64,000 nucleotides of DNA, from assembly GCA_028023455.1 (NCBI GenBank), contig JAQFVV010006336.1:372001-436000 (forward strand), read 5' to 3'. How positions within the stretch are numbered: position 1 is the first letter of the stretch; every line of letters starts with the position of its first letter. A model generated the notes under the pieces. The model saw only the letters and a list, made by a program, of their open reading frames with translations. It had not been told where the DNA came from and made no database searches. A program made the translations under genes and the position numbers. Positions 24,571 to 35,150 of this stretch are shown piece after piece. The DNA comes from Epiperipatus broadwayi. Lineage: Eukaryota > Onychophora > Udeonychophora > Euonychophora > Peripatidae.

Positions 24571-27500
24571 AACTATAATACTAAATTAATTATTCTCTGC
24601 TTTGAAATTATGGCATTATCATAACATATGAATTTAGAAATGAAATAAAATAATTAGAATAGATAATAAGCATGCCACAGATTATACTGATTACAGTTAC
24701 AGGAAAAATTATTAAAATATTATGTTTTTGAAATATATTTATAGAATTCTGAAGCAAAGAAATATTACCAATTATCTTTCAGTCTGACTTCTATGGCATT
24801 TGTATAGGCACTGGATGTTTGCAGCATAAAAATCTATTAAAAAGAACATTATAATTTTGAGGCTTTTGTGGAGCAAAGTTATTTAGAGAAGCTTGTTCAA
24901 ACAGATTGCAGCACACCTCCAATCTGAAATAATACCACTGATGCGAGAGTATAGAATGAAATATGTGTGTGTTATATATTTTTTATTATTGTAAATTAAA
25001 AATAATAATGGCAATCATGTAATATTATTTTATTTAATATGATCCATTTTCTATGTATAGTATTTTATTTAATTAATAAAAATTTCTTCAATATATATAA
25101 CTAATTTCTCATCTTTGTAATACAGAACATATCTTGGAATGATTCCTGTATGACTTAAAAATTTATTCAATAAATTCAAACATGCTAAAAAAAGAGTAAT
25201 TAAATGTAAGTTTTGCCTGGTAAACAGTTGTTTTTTAAAATAATATTGATTGTTTCATATTAAAAAGTTTTAAAAAAGTGTTAATTATATATAATAATTT
25301 TGTGATAAGTTAATTATTTATCTTGGAAGAGTATTTTACAAAAACTAAAAAATGAAAATATAGGGGGAAAGGATTTTACTAGCACAGTATCTAAATTGTT
25401 CAACTTCATTAAAAAAATTTCCACGATAATATTTAATTTTTTGGCCATCTATAGTGTTAAAGTTTCAGTTTTAATATATGCATAGTTTATATATTTTCAA
25501 ACAGAATAATAAAAGTATTAAATTACAAAAACAAAATTTAATGTAATTTTCAACAAAATAAAAAAACAAAAAACATTTACATCTTCCTTTTAAAAAAAGT
25601 CAATAATTTATTGGGAGTTTTACTTAACTAAATTTACTGATTGTACACTTTATGTAGTTCAATTTTCAAAACATTTGCATATTGCACTTTAAAAAAGTTA
25701 TTATTTTCAGACTTTATATATATTATTTGACTTCCCAAATCAAATAATTATTAGAGACCATTAGAAATCATAGTAATTATATACCGATTTAATATATAAT
25801 GAATGCCGCACTAAATGTAATATTGTAATCTTATATTTACTATTGTAATTAATTAATATAGGCAAAAACTGTAAAAAAATTGACTTTTTTTATTGGTTAA
25901 GCAAAGTAAATTCATCGCTATTATTGGTCAGATATCAGATAATATGACAAAAATGAAATTTAAGTCTCTTTCATAGTTGACTAAAAGAATATAATTTTTA
26001 TGAAAATTTATAGATGTCTTCTGAGCACATTTTATTGAACAATGCATATATCAAGTACATGTGTCTATATTATTATTTATTTGAAAAGCACAGTTAAATT
26101 TTTATGTACAAATAGAAAAAACACACATAAAATTGATATTGTAGAAAGATATACAAAATAGAATACACTAAATTAAACATAATAAAACAGAATAGTTTAA
26201 AACAGTTCTACAATAATTATATTATGATAATTACAAATGAGATTAAATTTACCTGAAATAGTAGAGCTAGCAGTCCATTAATATGTGCATGTATGTAATT
26301 TCTGTATGTTTTAAAACTTCATCAATTTTAAAATTTATAAACACATGTGATTTACATTTAATTAAAAGGTATTTATTAAATAAATTTAATAAAATAAATA
26401 TCTGAGAACTTTAAAAGGAACATTATAAATTATTTTGTTGTTAAAAATAAATGATTGTAAAAAAAATTTTCTTTCATTTTCTCCAATGTCTGGAAAAATA
26501 TGCTACTTAGAAAAAAGACAGACAATTCTGACAGCTGTTTGTCTGTATTACCATGGCAATAAACAAATTTTCCCTAAAAAACCCTAAAAGAAGAAAGGAT
26601 TTATGGGTAATCATGATGGATTAAAATACTAGAGATTATAAATATAACTTCTTTGGGTAAATTCAGTCAGTTTTACATCCAAGATCTGGTCAAATTACAT
26701 TTTAAAATAATATTTTTATATCATCTACAGTATGTCTGAGTAGACAAATCCACTCTAAGCATTTTGCCTAAGTGGTAAAATGGTTATTATTCTCAAACTA
26801 ATATGGCTAAACAATTAACAACAATAATTATCACTAAAGACTATTTCAAGGAAAATCCAATTTACTGCCTTCAACTATTGATGGAATTTTGGAAAATTGC
26901 TTATATTATCACAGCAATCAAATCATTTGTCTCTTCTTTAAAAATAATTGTGAAATACCTTGTTTTGAACTATGGATTACCTCACTATGGATTACTGATA
27001 TTTAAACCTTTATACATTAAGTCTAAATCCACATATAAATACACAGTTTGTAGAAAATGCTGAATTATTAATCAAAATCAATGAAATTAATTCATCTATG
27101 GATTATTATTTATTTAATAGGTCTTATAAATTATTAAAATGTCCAGAACTATATATCAAAATAAATAAAGTGTGTTTAAACCAAAGGATTAGTAATTTAA
27201 TGCCCTTTAAAATACATTACAAATACCAACCATGGATCTACAAGTGTTTTTTAAAGAAGTAAACCACTCTCAATACAGAAAACTACAATTCAATGACAAT
27301 CCTTTAATAATAGATTTAGGATTATAAATGCCACAATATGAAAATATGATAAACATCTTAAATTGATCAGCAGACATTCTAAAATAAATTAAATATGCTG
27401 ACTATATAATCTGGAGTAGGATTACTAAATGTGCTTATTAAATTTTGTTCTTAGACAGCATTACATTAAGTGTCACCAAGAAGTTAAACCTATAAAAGGA

Positions 27501-27580
27501 ATTACATTGTGCTTCTAATTTAATATCTAGTGCTTATATTAAAATATTTCTGGTAAATTACAAACATTGGAGTACTCTGC
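24571..27580. other. AT-rich non-coding stretch
   Basis: No gene supported. The open frame at 26,803-27,063 (86 codons) is rich in Ile/Leu/Lys/Tyr, shows no motif, and has no codon or splice evidence, so it is left out. Confidence 0.5.
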
Positions 27581-27596
27581 AAAAAGTAAATATTTT

Positions 27597-27694
27597 TCTC
27601 ATGTGTCATAGCATCAGCTGGGAAGCGAACCTGCAACCCAGGACAACTGCTTGTAAAGCAGTGGTCGCTGATCTCTTGACCACCAATGCTTGAC
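27597..27694 (-). mobile_element. Short tRNA-derived SINE (family A) with 16 bp target duplication
   Basis: Perfect direct repeats AAAAAGTAAATATTTT at 27,581-27,596 and 27,695-27,710 flank the unit. Read on the reverse strand it is tRNA-like: a GCATTGG start pairing with a GATGC end, an anticodon-type hairpin CTGC-TTTACAA-GCAG, and CCTGGGTT before a decayed B box, then a short TGACACATGAG tail. The duplication shows retroposition by a LINE-type machinery. The same family lies at 56,942-57,030. Confidence 0.85.
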
Positions 27695-27811
27695 AAAAAG
27701 TAAATATTTTCACAGAATAATTTTCAACTATTCATAAAAATAGAATTATGATTTCAGGAATTACTTAAATAAACTTTGTTTATTTTCCTGAAGGTTTGTG
27801 ATGATGGTGTT

Positions 27812-28378
27812 CTACTTGTATTTGTATATTGGACTATTTCCATCATCTAATATGAGTATTGAATGTTTTTTAAAAAATTAACTTTATTTAAATATTCCAA
27901 ATAGGTAAAAAAAAAAAGAAAATTTAAAGAAGCTGCTCACATGACAATGGCAAACAATTTCATAAGTCAACCTAGTGTGACTGTACATAATGTATGAAAA
28001 CCTCTAATCAACTTTGCTATTAGAAAAAAGTGGAAAAATCAGGAGGACTCTCATAGATAAGTTTATGAAATTTCCAATGACTGTTGCCTTTGGCAGGATG
28101 GATCAATTGATTAGAACATTATCTTAAAATTCAATACTCAAGAATATAAGAGTCCTAGTTTGATTCCCATGCTAGTACTGTCACTAGTCATGCCAGCAAC
28201 ACCTAAAGAAGAGGGAAAAATAATACCACTTGAAACATTGTACATATATTAACATGTGTGCTATTACTAACAGTTGAATGTATTTGGAATATTTAAATAA
28301 AGTTTAATTTTTCTAAAGACATTCAATATTCATATTAGATGATGGAAATAGTTCAATATATAAATACAAATAAAATGT
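27812..28378. mobile_element. Inverted-repeat element (~565 bp) with ~90 bp termini
   Basis: The left terminus, 27,812-27,905 (with GGACTATTTCCATCATCTAA), is matched in reverse complement at 28,276-28,378. The interior holds no transposase but contains a tRNA-like SINE. It looks like a non-autonomous DNA transposon carrying, or invaded by, the SINE. No target duplication was resolved in the AT-rich flanks. Confidence 0.7.
28090..28260 (+). mobile_element. tRNA-derived SINE (family B)
   Basis: The head reads GGATGGATCAATTGATTAGA (A-box region, tRNA D-arm-like) and then TAGTTTGATTCCC, a near-perfect B box at 28,156-28,168. It is followed by a non-tRNA body (CTGTCACTAGTCATGCCAGC) and a GAGGGAAAAA run. 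It lies wholly inside the inverted-repeat element. Confidence 0.6.
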
Positions 28379-28456
28379 TTATAATTGCTGAATTATTTAA
28401 TTTATAGTTATTATTAGTAAATAATATTTTAAATTTGTGAAGTGCTGATAGTTGAA

Positions 28457-28620
28457 ATAAATCAAGATACTGCCAAATCTCTAGTGCTCATTACAATACA
28501 TAACTGACAGCCAATCAGATGTCAAAGATAGCCATCTAAAATGACATCCAAACCTAAACACACAACAAAGATTTTATGAGAAAAGAGTGCTAGAGATTTG
28601 ACAGTGTATTGATTTAGTTA
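28457..28620. mobile_element. Small MITE-like element (~164 bp)
   Basis: Termini of about 33 bp (CTGCCAAATCTCTAGTGCTC at the left; its reverse complement with a few changes at 28,584-28,620) enclose a 90 bp GC-richer core without coding capacity. Confidence 0.6.
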
Positions 28621-28950
28621 TTATTAGTGTAATAATAAATAAATAATAAAGATTTCAGGATAATTCTGAGAAATAAAAGTATGGGTAACAATTTTATATA
28701 TTTTATTAATGATACCAGATGTACTTGGTCTTATGAAATGCCATCATAGTATTACTTCATTAATAAAAATTATATATTAATAAAAATAATAAGGCCTGGT
28801 CCATATGTGAATTTGGCAGCATTAAGAACAACTCTAAAAAGTTCATTTTATTAATAGTGAAATATAAAAATGATGGTCTAAAAAGGCTGCCATCTTTGTA
28901 ATAGTTTTTTTTTATTTAGTTGCATTAGCAAAATTTTTAAAATATTTAAT

Positions 28951-29580
28951 ATAATTTTAATGCGCAAATACGCGCACAACAACCGAGCTTCATCAGGATT
29001 AAATAAAAATATATTATAAACTCAAAATAATTATAATATCTAAAGAATAATGCCCAAGCGCTTTCAAGAGAACTTAGCTCTCATAATCATGGGCAACAAA
29101 GAATAAGCATAGCATGTTGGTATATGCTAAAATATGCTGATATATGTAAATTAGTTGAAAATAAATGCGTCAGCTCTAAATGATCCACTTCTTAGAGATT
29201 TTGTAACACGCATCTTTCCTATTCATAGCCTTATCATCAATAGCAATAAAACATGCTTCTTTAACTTTTCTCTTAATGTCATTTCTCTCCCTGCAAACTA
29301 TTCTTGCATTTTTAGGTTCACATGCATGACCAGCTGATTTCTGATGTATAGCAAATATTGAGTTGCAATTTGGGTCTACTTGGGCCTTATTGCAAGAATA
29401 TCTGTGCTGGGATAGTCTTGTAGAAAAAGTTGCTTTTGTTTCCCCATAGTATGATGCCATGCAGTTATTTTGAGTTTATAATATATTTTTATTTAATCCT
29501 GATGAAGCTCGGTTGTTGTGCACGTATTTGCGCATTAAAATTATATACATGTATAATAAGCACCTGAGTTTAATAATTTC
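28951..29580 (-). mobile_element. Penelope-like element, 5'-truncated, with 17 bp target duplication
   Basis: A perfect 17 bp direct repeat, TTTTTAAAATATTTAAT, at 28,934-28,950 and 29,581-29,597 brackets the element. Inside are ~80 bp inverted termini (28,951-29,031 and 29,463-29,545) around a GIY-YIG frame on the reverse strand; the 5' side ends in a 35 bp AT-rich extension. The terminus carries CTGATGA (29,499-29,505 on the forward strand; mirrored on the left) but no GAAA box, so only a relic of a hammerhead. Perfect duplications suggest a fairly recent insertion. Confidence 0.9.
29176..29460 (-). pseudogene. GIY-YIG endonuclease C-terminal half (PLE, 29 kb)
   Basis: 95 codons, open. YYGETKATFSTRLSQHRYSC carries the YIG half with its catalytic Arg and His; a Cys/His-bearing stretch follows (NSIFAIHQKSAGHACEPKNA), then the Glu-bearing IKRKVKEACFIAID. 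The GIY half is cut off where the inverted terminus begins, so the Met at 29,460 is incidental. The frame would normally be fused to a reverse transcriptase. It differs strongly from the 14 kb and 32 kb PLEs and is a third family. Confidence 0.8.
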
Positions 29581-29597
29581 TTTTTAAAATATTTAAT

Positions 29598-31767
29598 GTA
29601 AATTAAACAAAAGATTTTAATATTATCTAAAAAAATGAGAGAAATTTTTCCATTACATTTAATATTTACATGTTATATTTCATATGTAAATTTGATATCT
29701 GTTACGAACAAACATATATTCTGATAGCATTACATATCAAGTTTTTATAATATATTTTTTTATTGTTTCTTTAACAATTTTTTTTAAAGATTTAATGTAA
29801 ATTAAACAAAAGATTTTGATATTATATAAATACATGTGAGAAATTTAGCTGGCCTGAAAGGCTCTCATTACCTGTTGTATTTGATATGTGAATTTGACAT
29901 ATAAATATTATGGTTCATTAATGGCGGAATTAATACCTCCTTTGAACAAATGTAATATATTTTTAAATTGGTTGTGAATTGGTACATTATAGATAAGCAT
30001 TTATGGACAAACATACATTCACCATCCAGACAACAGAGAAAGTAGGAAAATTGGGTACGAGTGTAATATTTGTGATTTACATTTTATATTGGAGTCAGAT
30101 TGCATTTAGATAACTAATTTATAAACTTGTGGAAATTTGTTTATGTTCAACTTACTTTATGTTTTCTTAGTCCTTAAATTCAGCCTCACATTTTTAGATA
30201 GCTAATCATCCTTGACTAGATGATTAAATTACTAAGGAATATTTATTTGCATAGCACCTATGATATTTGTATAATTTTAAAATGCTACACTATGCAATAA
30301 GGAATTTTGATAGTATGAATAGAATAAATTGCACTTGGTAGTTGAGGTATACTCCTAACTAATTATTTAAACTTTGAATAATATAAAAAGCATAATAAGC
30401 AGTTGTAGTAAAAGTTACAAATGTATAACAAATAAATTTATGTATTTTGTATGTCATTTAGGAGTACTAAGTAAATAATTTGCTTAATTTAAAAAATGAA
30501 AGAACTAGCCAGATGTTATAGAATGATATTGATAATCGATTGATTATTGTTATCAATATAATTAGACATTATAAAACATTATTTTCCTCCTGTACATAAA
30601 ATTTAGTTTTAATATTCTTCAACTTTACAATTACATACAGTCATAACCCAAACTTATCTTATTTATGGAGACTAAGCAATATTATTTGTTAAAATTGTTA
30701 TGGAATTTTGTTACTAAGTTACATTTATTATTCGATTATAATTTTGTTATTTTGTTTATATATTTGTTATTTATAATAAAACAATTATTATATTTAATAC
30801 GTCGATTTGTCATTATTGAATTTATCGTTTTTTTAAATAAACGGTCATACTTTCAAGTTATTAAATTACATATTTATTTATTAAATTTTATACACTATTA
30901 TTATTACTATCGCTATCTGAAATGCAAATAAGTAGGATAAAGTGATGTACAATAAAATCTCTTTTATATTCATCGTACCAAGAATAACTTAATAAACTTT
31001 ATATCTATACATCTTTTAAGTGAATGATTAAGATTAATTTAGTTAATAATCCTGAGATAAATAATTAATTAAACATTATATTTAATTTAAAAATGAGAGA
31101 GAGTTAATTTGCTAGCCTTGCATAAAAGTACATAGTAATTTGTATCAAAGTAATTATTTACATAAGAGATATTATAACTAAAAATATGTATTTAAAAATA
31201 CAGTAAATTATCAACACACATCTATAAGAATACCCTGAGAAATTTATTTATTTTAATTTTATGTTATTAAATTTTGGAATATTATTAACATTTATTCTAT
31301 GTGGAAAAAACATGCATTCCTTTTTACTTATGTAGATGCTCAACCGGTCATAAACATACTCCACATATAAATGTTAAACCAATAAAAATAATTTACAAAC
31401 TAAGCTTCTAAAGTTATTTTAATAAGCTCACAAAATAGAGCTCTCTCATATACAGTCAGACAAAAAATAAGGTACTTTTATTTAACTTCCACAATGTTCT
31501 ATAGAAAGGATATTAATGATGAATGCTTAAAGTAATAAGTGTTACACTAGCAGTAATCTTTGTAAAATATTAATCAACCTACTCATAGTTTCAGATAATA
31601 ATTAAGATATAAATTATAATAATTTTAATAAACCTATAAATAAGCAATAGTTTAAAATATATAGCACTAAGAATATATAATAATATTTATGAAGTAATAA
31701 TCTCTGAATACAAATCAGATTTTCTAATTTATTATTATACAAATATTATTATATGGTAACTGAAAAA
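29598..31767. other. AT-rich non-coding stretch
   Basis: A second copy of a ~30 bp block (TTTAATGTAAATTAAACAAA and on) lies at 29,592 and 29,791. No gene supported; the open frame at 30,665-30,931 is Leu/Tyr/Phe-rich and compositional. Confidence 0.5.
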
Positions 31768-32060
31768 AATGTACAACCCACATGAAAATTATCTAAGGGT
31801 TATTTGCATGTGCCTTTCACATTCTGATATCACATAACAATTTCTCTTTTTATAGCTCACTAAAATCAGCTAGACACAGGAGACTATTATCGTAATCTAA
31901 TTAAATTATTGATTGCAAAATAATGATAAATTGTTAAAAATAATAATGAAATATTACAATTTATTTACTCTCACACACCCACACACACATATATATATAT
32001 ATATATATTAAAAGTCAACATGTGCAATAGCATAACTGGACTGTCAACTTACAAGAAGTT
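31768..32060. repeat. Dispersed repeat copy 1, left of the 32 kb PLE
   Basis: Shares with 34,070-34,350, in the same order: a CACATGAAAATTATCTAAGG block, CACATTCTGATATCACA, TTATTGATTGCAAAATAATG, a (CA)n(TA)n tract and AAAAGTCAACATGTGCAATA. The two copies bracket the PLE palindrome. Confidence 0.75.
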
Positions 32061-32176
32061 TATTTAAACTTCAATGTATCAATATTTCATACTCTGTAGT
32101 CAAGTTGCAAGCTTTAAGTGTCCATATATGTTCAATGGACCATTACTAGATTAAATTCAAAATTTTACCAAAATCC

Positions 32177-32229
32177 TTACACAACCATGGTTTCATCTAC
32201 TACAAATAGACCTTCTCAGGTGAAAATCA
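32177..32229 (-). ncRNA. Hammerhead ribozyme-like motif, left arm of the 32 kb PLE
   Basis: Reverse strand: TTTTCAC (stem I), CTGAGAA (box 1; CTGANGA expected, one mismatch), stem II GTCTA with TAGAT, GAAA, self-complementary ACCATGGT, then T and GTG pairing back to CAC. This is the least decayed box 1 of the three copies of this family. Activity is uncertain because the G8 position is A. Confidence 0.55.
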
Positions 32230-32318
32230 ACCTAAAGGAAAACATATATATATACAAACAAACAAATCTTCCCATAATTCCATTTCAAACTCCACCTTCC
32301 CTTAATATCAAAAGAAGT

Positions 32319-32817
32319 CTACATAAGATTGATATTGATAGCCTCAGAATCAAGGAGTTTTATCATCAAAGTCTCCTTTATTCTTCTTTTTAACTCATTC
32401 TTTTCATAAAAAATAACCGAAGCATTGTTAAACAATATTCTATGACCTGTATTCAATTCATGAATATATAAAGCTGAGTTAAGATAACTATGTTTAACTC
32501 TACTTATATGAACCTTAACCCTTTCATTAAGGCTAAATTTACTCTGGCCTATATAAAATTTACCACAACTGCATGGAATTTTATAAACAATACCAGGAAT
32601 AGACCTACTATCAATAGACTGCTTTGAACCATTAAGTAATGAATTCAAATCAGAACCTTTCCTCTATGCAACCTTCTTTCCACCTAACAAATGACTATTC
32701 CTATAAACCAAATTATAAATTGATGCTTTAAATGGTAAAAACATATAATCATCATCCTTACCAACAAAATTCTTATCATCCAAATCATGACTATAAACAT
32801 TATTATTAAATACCACT
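32319..32817 (-). pseudogene. PLE GIY-YIG endonuclease (left arm, disrupted)
   Basis: The uninterrupted part, 32,319-32,648, carries SRSIPGIVYKIPCSCGKFYI followed by GQS (GIY and YIG), catalytic Arg in NERVKVHI, and Glu in ELKRRIKETLMIKLL. Against the right arm it has two nonsense changes: Trp to TAG at 32,664-32,666 and an early stop after INLM. The Cys-rich CSCGK is intact here but reads CSYGK on the right. Confidence 0.78.
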
Positions 32818-32849
32818 TTTTTAATAAAATCATGACTATAAAAAAAAAA

Positions 32850-33383
32850 AAAGTTGTATTTAATAATAATGTTTATAGTCGTGATTTGGATGATAAGAAT
32901 TTTGTCAGTAAGGATGATGATTATATATCTTTACCATTTAAAGCATCAATTTATAATTTGGTTTATAGGAATAGTCATTTGTTAGGTGGAAAGAAGGTTG
33001 CATGGAGGAAAGGTTCTGATATGAATTCATTACTTAATGGTTCAAAGCAGTCTATTGATAATAGGTCTATTTCTGGTATTGTTTATAAAATTCCATGTAG
33101 TTATGGTAAATTTTACGTAGGCCAAAGTAAATTTAGCCTTAATGAAAGGGTTAAGGTTCATATAAGTAGAGTTAAACATAGGTATCTTAATTCAGCTTTA
33201 TATATTCATGAATTGAATATAGGTCATAGAATATTATTTAACAATGCTTCGGTTATTTTTTACGAAAAGAATGAGTTAAAAAGAAGAATAAAGGAGACTT
33301 TGATGATAAAACTCCTTGATTCTGAGGCTATCAATCTTATGAAGACTTCTTTTGATATTAAGGGAAGGTGGAGTTTGAAATGA
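32850..33383 (+). pseudogene. PLE GIY-YIG endonuclease (right arm, open)
   Basis: About 177 codons from the palindrome centre to TGA at 33,381. Upstream of the nuclease is a linker with DDDYISLPF and YNLVYRNSHLLGGKKVAW. The GIY-YIG core is GIVYKIPCSYGKFYVGQS, with Arg in NERVKVHISRVKH, a His at IHELNIGH, and Glu in RRIKETLMI. The frame runs on upstream into the spacer, so no authentic start exists. It would serve as the DNA-nicking domain of a retroelement polymerase that is absent here. Confidence 0.82.
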
Positions 33384-33440
33384 ATTATGGGAAGGTTTGT
33401 TTGTTTATATATATATATATATATGTTTTCCTTTAGGTTG

Positions 33441-33494
33441 ATTTTCACTTGAGAAGGTCTATTTGTAGTAGATGAAACCATGGTTGTGTAAGGA
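33441..33494 (+). ncRNA. Hammerhead ribozyme-like motif, right arm of the 32 kb PLE
   Basis: Stem I TTTTCAC (33,442-33,448) pairs with GTGTAAG (33,486-33,492), one T-T mismatch. Box 1 is TTGAGAA (33,449-33,455). Stem II is GTCTA (33,457-33,461) with TAGAT (33,469-33,473). GAAA is at 33,474-33,477, and stem III is the self-complementary ACCATGGT ending at 33,484. Predicted cleavage after T33,485. Both stems form, but box 1 has two departures from CTGANGA, so probably inactive. Confidence 0.5.
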
Positions 33495-33610
33495 TTTTGG
33501 TAAAATTTTGAATTTAATCTAGTATTGTATTGTTTTATGGTTTTGCATTTTTATTTTTTGCTCGTATAGTGTTAGACAGTTTTGGTTTTATATATATATA
33601 TTCATTGTTT

Positions 33611-34069
33611 GCAATGATTCATCAAACAAAACTTTTCTTGATAAATATATTTTTGCAATCAATAAAATTACTTTTTAAAATCTAAAATGAACTATGTAAA
33701 AAATTCTCCCCATTCTTTATTTTATCTTGTCAAACTAAGATAAAGATGAAATTATACTATTTAAAAATCCTCCCCCCTCTACTTTATCCTATCAAACTAA
33801 AAACAAATATAAACTTATTCACTATTATTTTTACATCATTTAAGGTTTTCCTTCAATATATAATTAAAATTAGACTTTCCATCTCCAGGATTTATATTTA
33901 TATACATAGATCTCCACACATTAAAAAAATATGTATCTCAGGAATATATGGTTATATATTGGCCTCAGGTTACAAGCACCATATTATAAAAAAAACCTAT
34001 ATATATATGATTAAGGAAACATATCGACATTGGATGCCATATTATATATATATAAATCTATTGTAACTG
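33611..34069. other. AT-rich non-coding stretch
   Basis: Nothing supportable. The open frame at 33,746-34,066 is a low-complexity Ile/Tyr-rich run over (TA)n tracts. Confidence 0.5.
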
Positions 34070-34350
34070 ATAAAATGTACATCCACATAAAAATCACCTA
34101 AGGGCAATCTATATGTGTGTTCCACATTGTGACATCACAGAATCACATGAAAATCATCCAAAAGTCAATCTGCATATGCATTCCACATTCTGACATCACA
34201 GAACAATAATTTCTTCTTTATAGCCTTATTGATTGCAAAATAATAATAAATTGCTAAAAAAATAATGACATTTTAATTTATTTACATATATATATATGTT
34301 AAAAGTCAGCACATATAATAGCATAATTTAACTGTCAACTTACACATTTA
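34070..34350. repeat. Dispersed repeat copy 2, right of the 32 kb PLE
   Basis: Matches 31,768-32,060 in order. It contains its own ~62 bp tandem duplication: the block from ACATAAAAATCACCTAAGGG to TGACATCACAGAA occurs at 34,083-34,143 and again, diverged, at 34,146-34,203. Confidence 0.75.
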
Positions 34351-34799
34351 TTTATGCATTTTATGCACAGATGATGGCTTATAGCAAATGTAATCCTTTG
34401 GTCATCAATAAAGTTCATCTTTGAAACATAATATTGTATACTCCAGTATATTTTATACAATTCTGAAAAGATATCAACCTGCTGCAATTATTACCACAAT
34501 TTTAAGATTTAATGACCTGGCAAGATGAAGATGTGCTAATACTAGAGACAAAGGTAGATCATTCTATGGAATAGTTAAATAACTGACTGCTATAAATAAC
34601 TTCAGAAATTAATACAGGTAAGTAGCTAAAATAATACAGAAAATGTAAAATACAAAAAATAACACTTGTTTTACATTAATTTATAGAACAATAACAAATA
34701 TATGTGTCAGGTATATGTAAACAGTGGGGAAAAGTTTCTACTGTGTACTAATGCTCAGAGTAAATTACAATGTGTAAGAGTCACCAACAGACACATATG
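34351..34799. other. AT-rich non-coding stretch
   Basis: No gene or repeat boundary seen. Confidence 0.5.
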
Positions 34800-34807
34800 T
34801 ATCACAT

Positions 34808-35142
34808 CGAGATTAAAACAGGCAAAACTCTCCATACAGTAGTGCCACTCAGTGCCAGCCAGAGTAATCAATGGATGCCAGAAGCCTTTTGCATAAAATC
34901 CCCATCTATTGGCTACTCATCCAATATACCCAGACTAGTTTCTGGATTGTGGCCTTCATCAGTGAGGAGTCTTGGGATCTAAGAGCACTACACCTAAATG
35001 GGGATTTTATGCAAAAACCTTCTGGAATCCATTGATTACTTTGGCTGGCACTGAGTGGCCCTACTATATGGAGAGTTTTGCCTGTTTTAATAAAAGTTAT
35101 GTGCAAGCATAAGAAATGATGATCATGTGATGTTTAGTGGTT
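34808..35142 (-). mobile_element. Palindromic hammerhead retroelement, copy 1
   Basis: TATCACAT at 34,800-34,807 and 35,143-35,150 flanks the unit. Arms of about 110 bp (34,815-34,925 and 34,980-35,090, with GCAAAACTCTCCATACAGTA) enclose a hammerhead core on the reverse strand. Beyond the right arm is a ~50 bp single-copy tail (with GATCATGTGATGTTTAGTGG), shared with the copies at 45.7 and 47.2 kb. Open frames on both strands here are shadows of the palindrome. Confidence 0.75.
34925..34972 (-). ncRNA. Hammerhead ribozyme-like motif at the palindrome apex, copy 1
   Basis: Box 1 CTGATGA is intact (34,956-34,962, reverse strand). Stem II is a short GG with CC around CCACAAT, and GAAA is at 34,939-34,942. 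It is followed by self-complementary ACTAGT and C, the predicted cleavage point. Stem I (CCTCA with TGGG) begins with pairs A-U, C-G, U-G and C-G. The conserved core is complete; the A-A mismatch beside stem II is the main concern. Confidence 0.6.
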
Positions 35143-35150
35143 TATCACAT

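Larger units (their letters stand above)
32061..33610. mobile_element. Penelope-like element in a ~1.37 kb palindrome (32 kb family)
   Basis: Left arm 32,147-32,817 and right arm 32,850-33,519 are reverse complements around a short spacer near 32,833. Each arm codes outward for a GIY-YIG domain and then a 3' region with a hammerhead. Outside the left arm, 32,061-32,146 (with GCAAGCTTTAAGTGTCCATA) matches 61,050-61,113; outside the right arm, 33,520-33,600 matches 60,890-60,940. The family therefore has one more, minimal, copy at 60.7-61.1 kb. Confidence 0.88.

Noticed and set aside
26803-27063. 86-codon forward frame
   Set aside because: Residue composition follows base composition; no domain, no splice or promoter context.
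29499-29545. Active hammerhead in the 29 kb PLE terminus
   Set aside because: CTGATGA is intact, but no GAAA box could be aligned and stem II does not form; kept only as a relic note.
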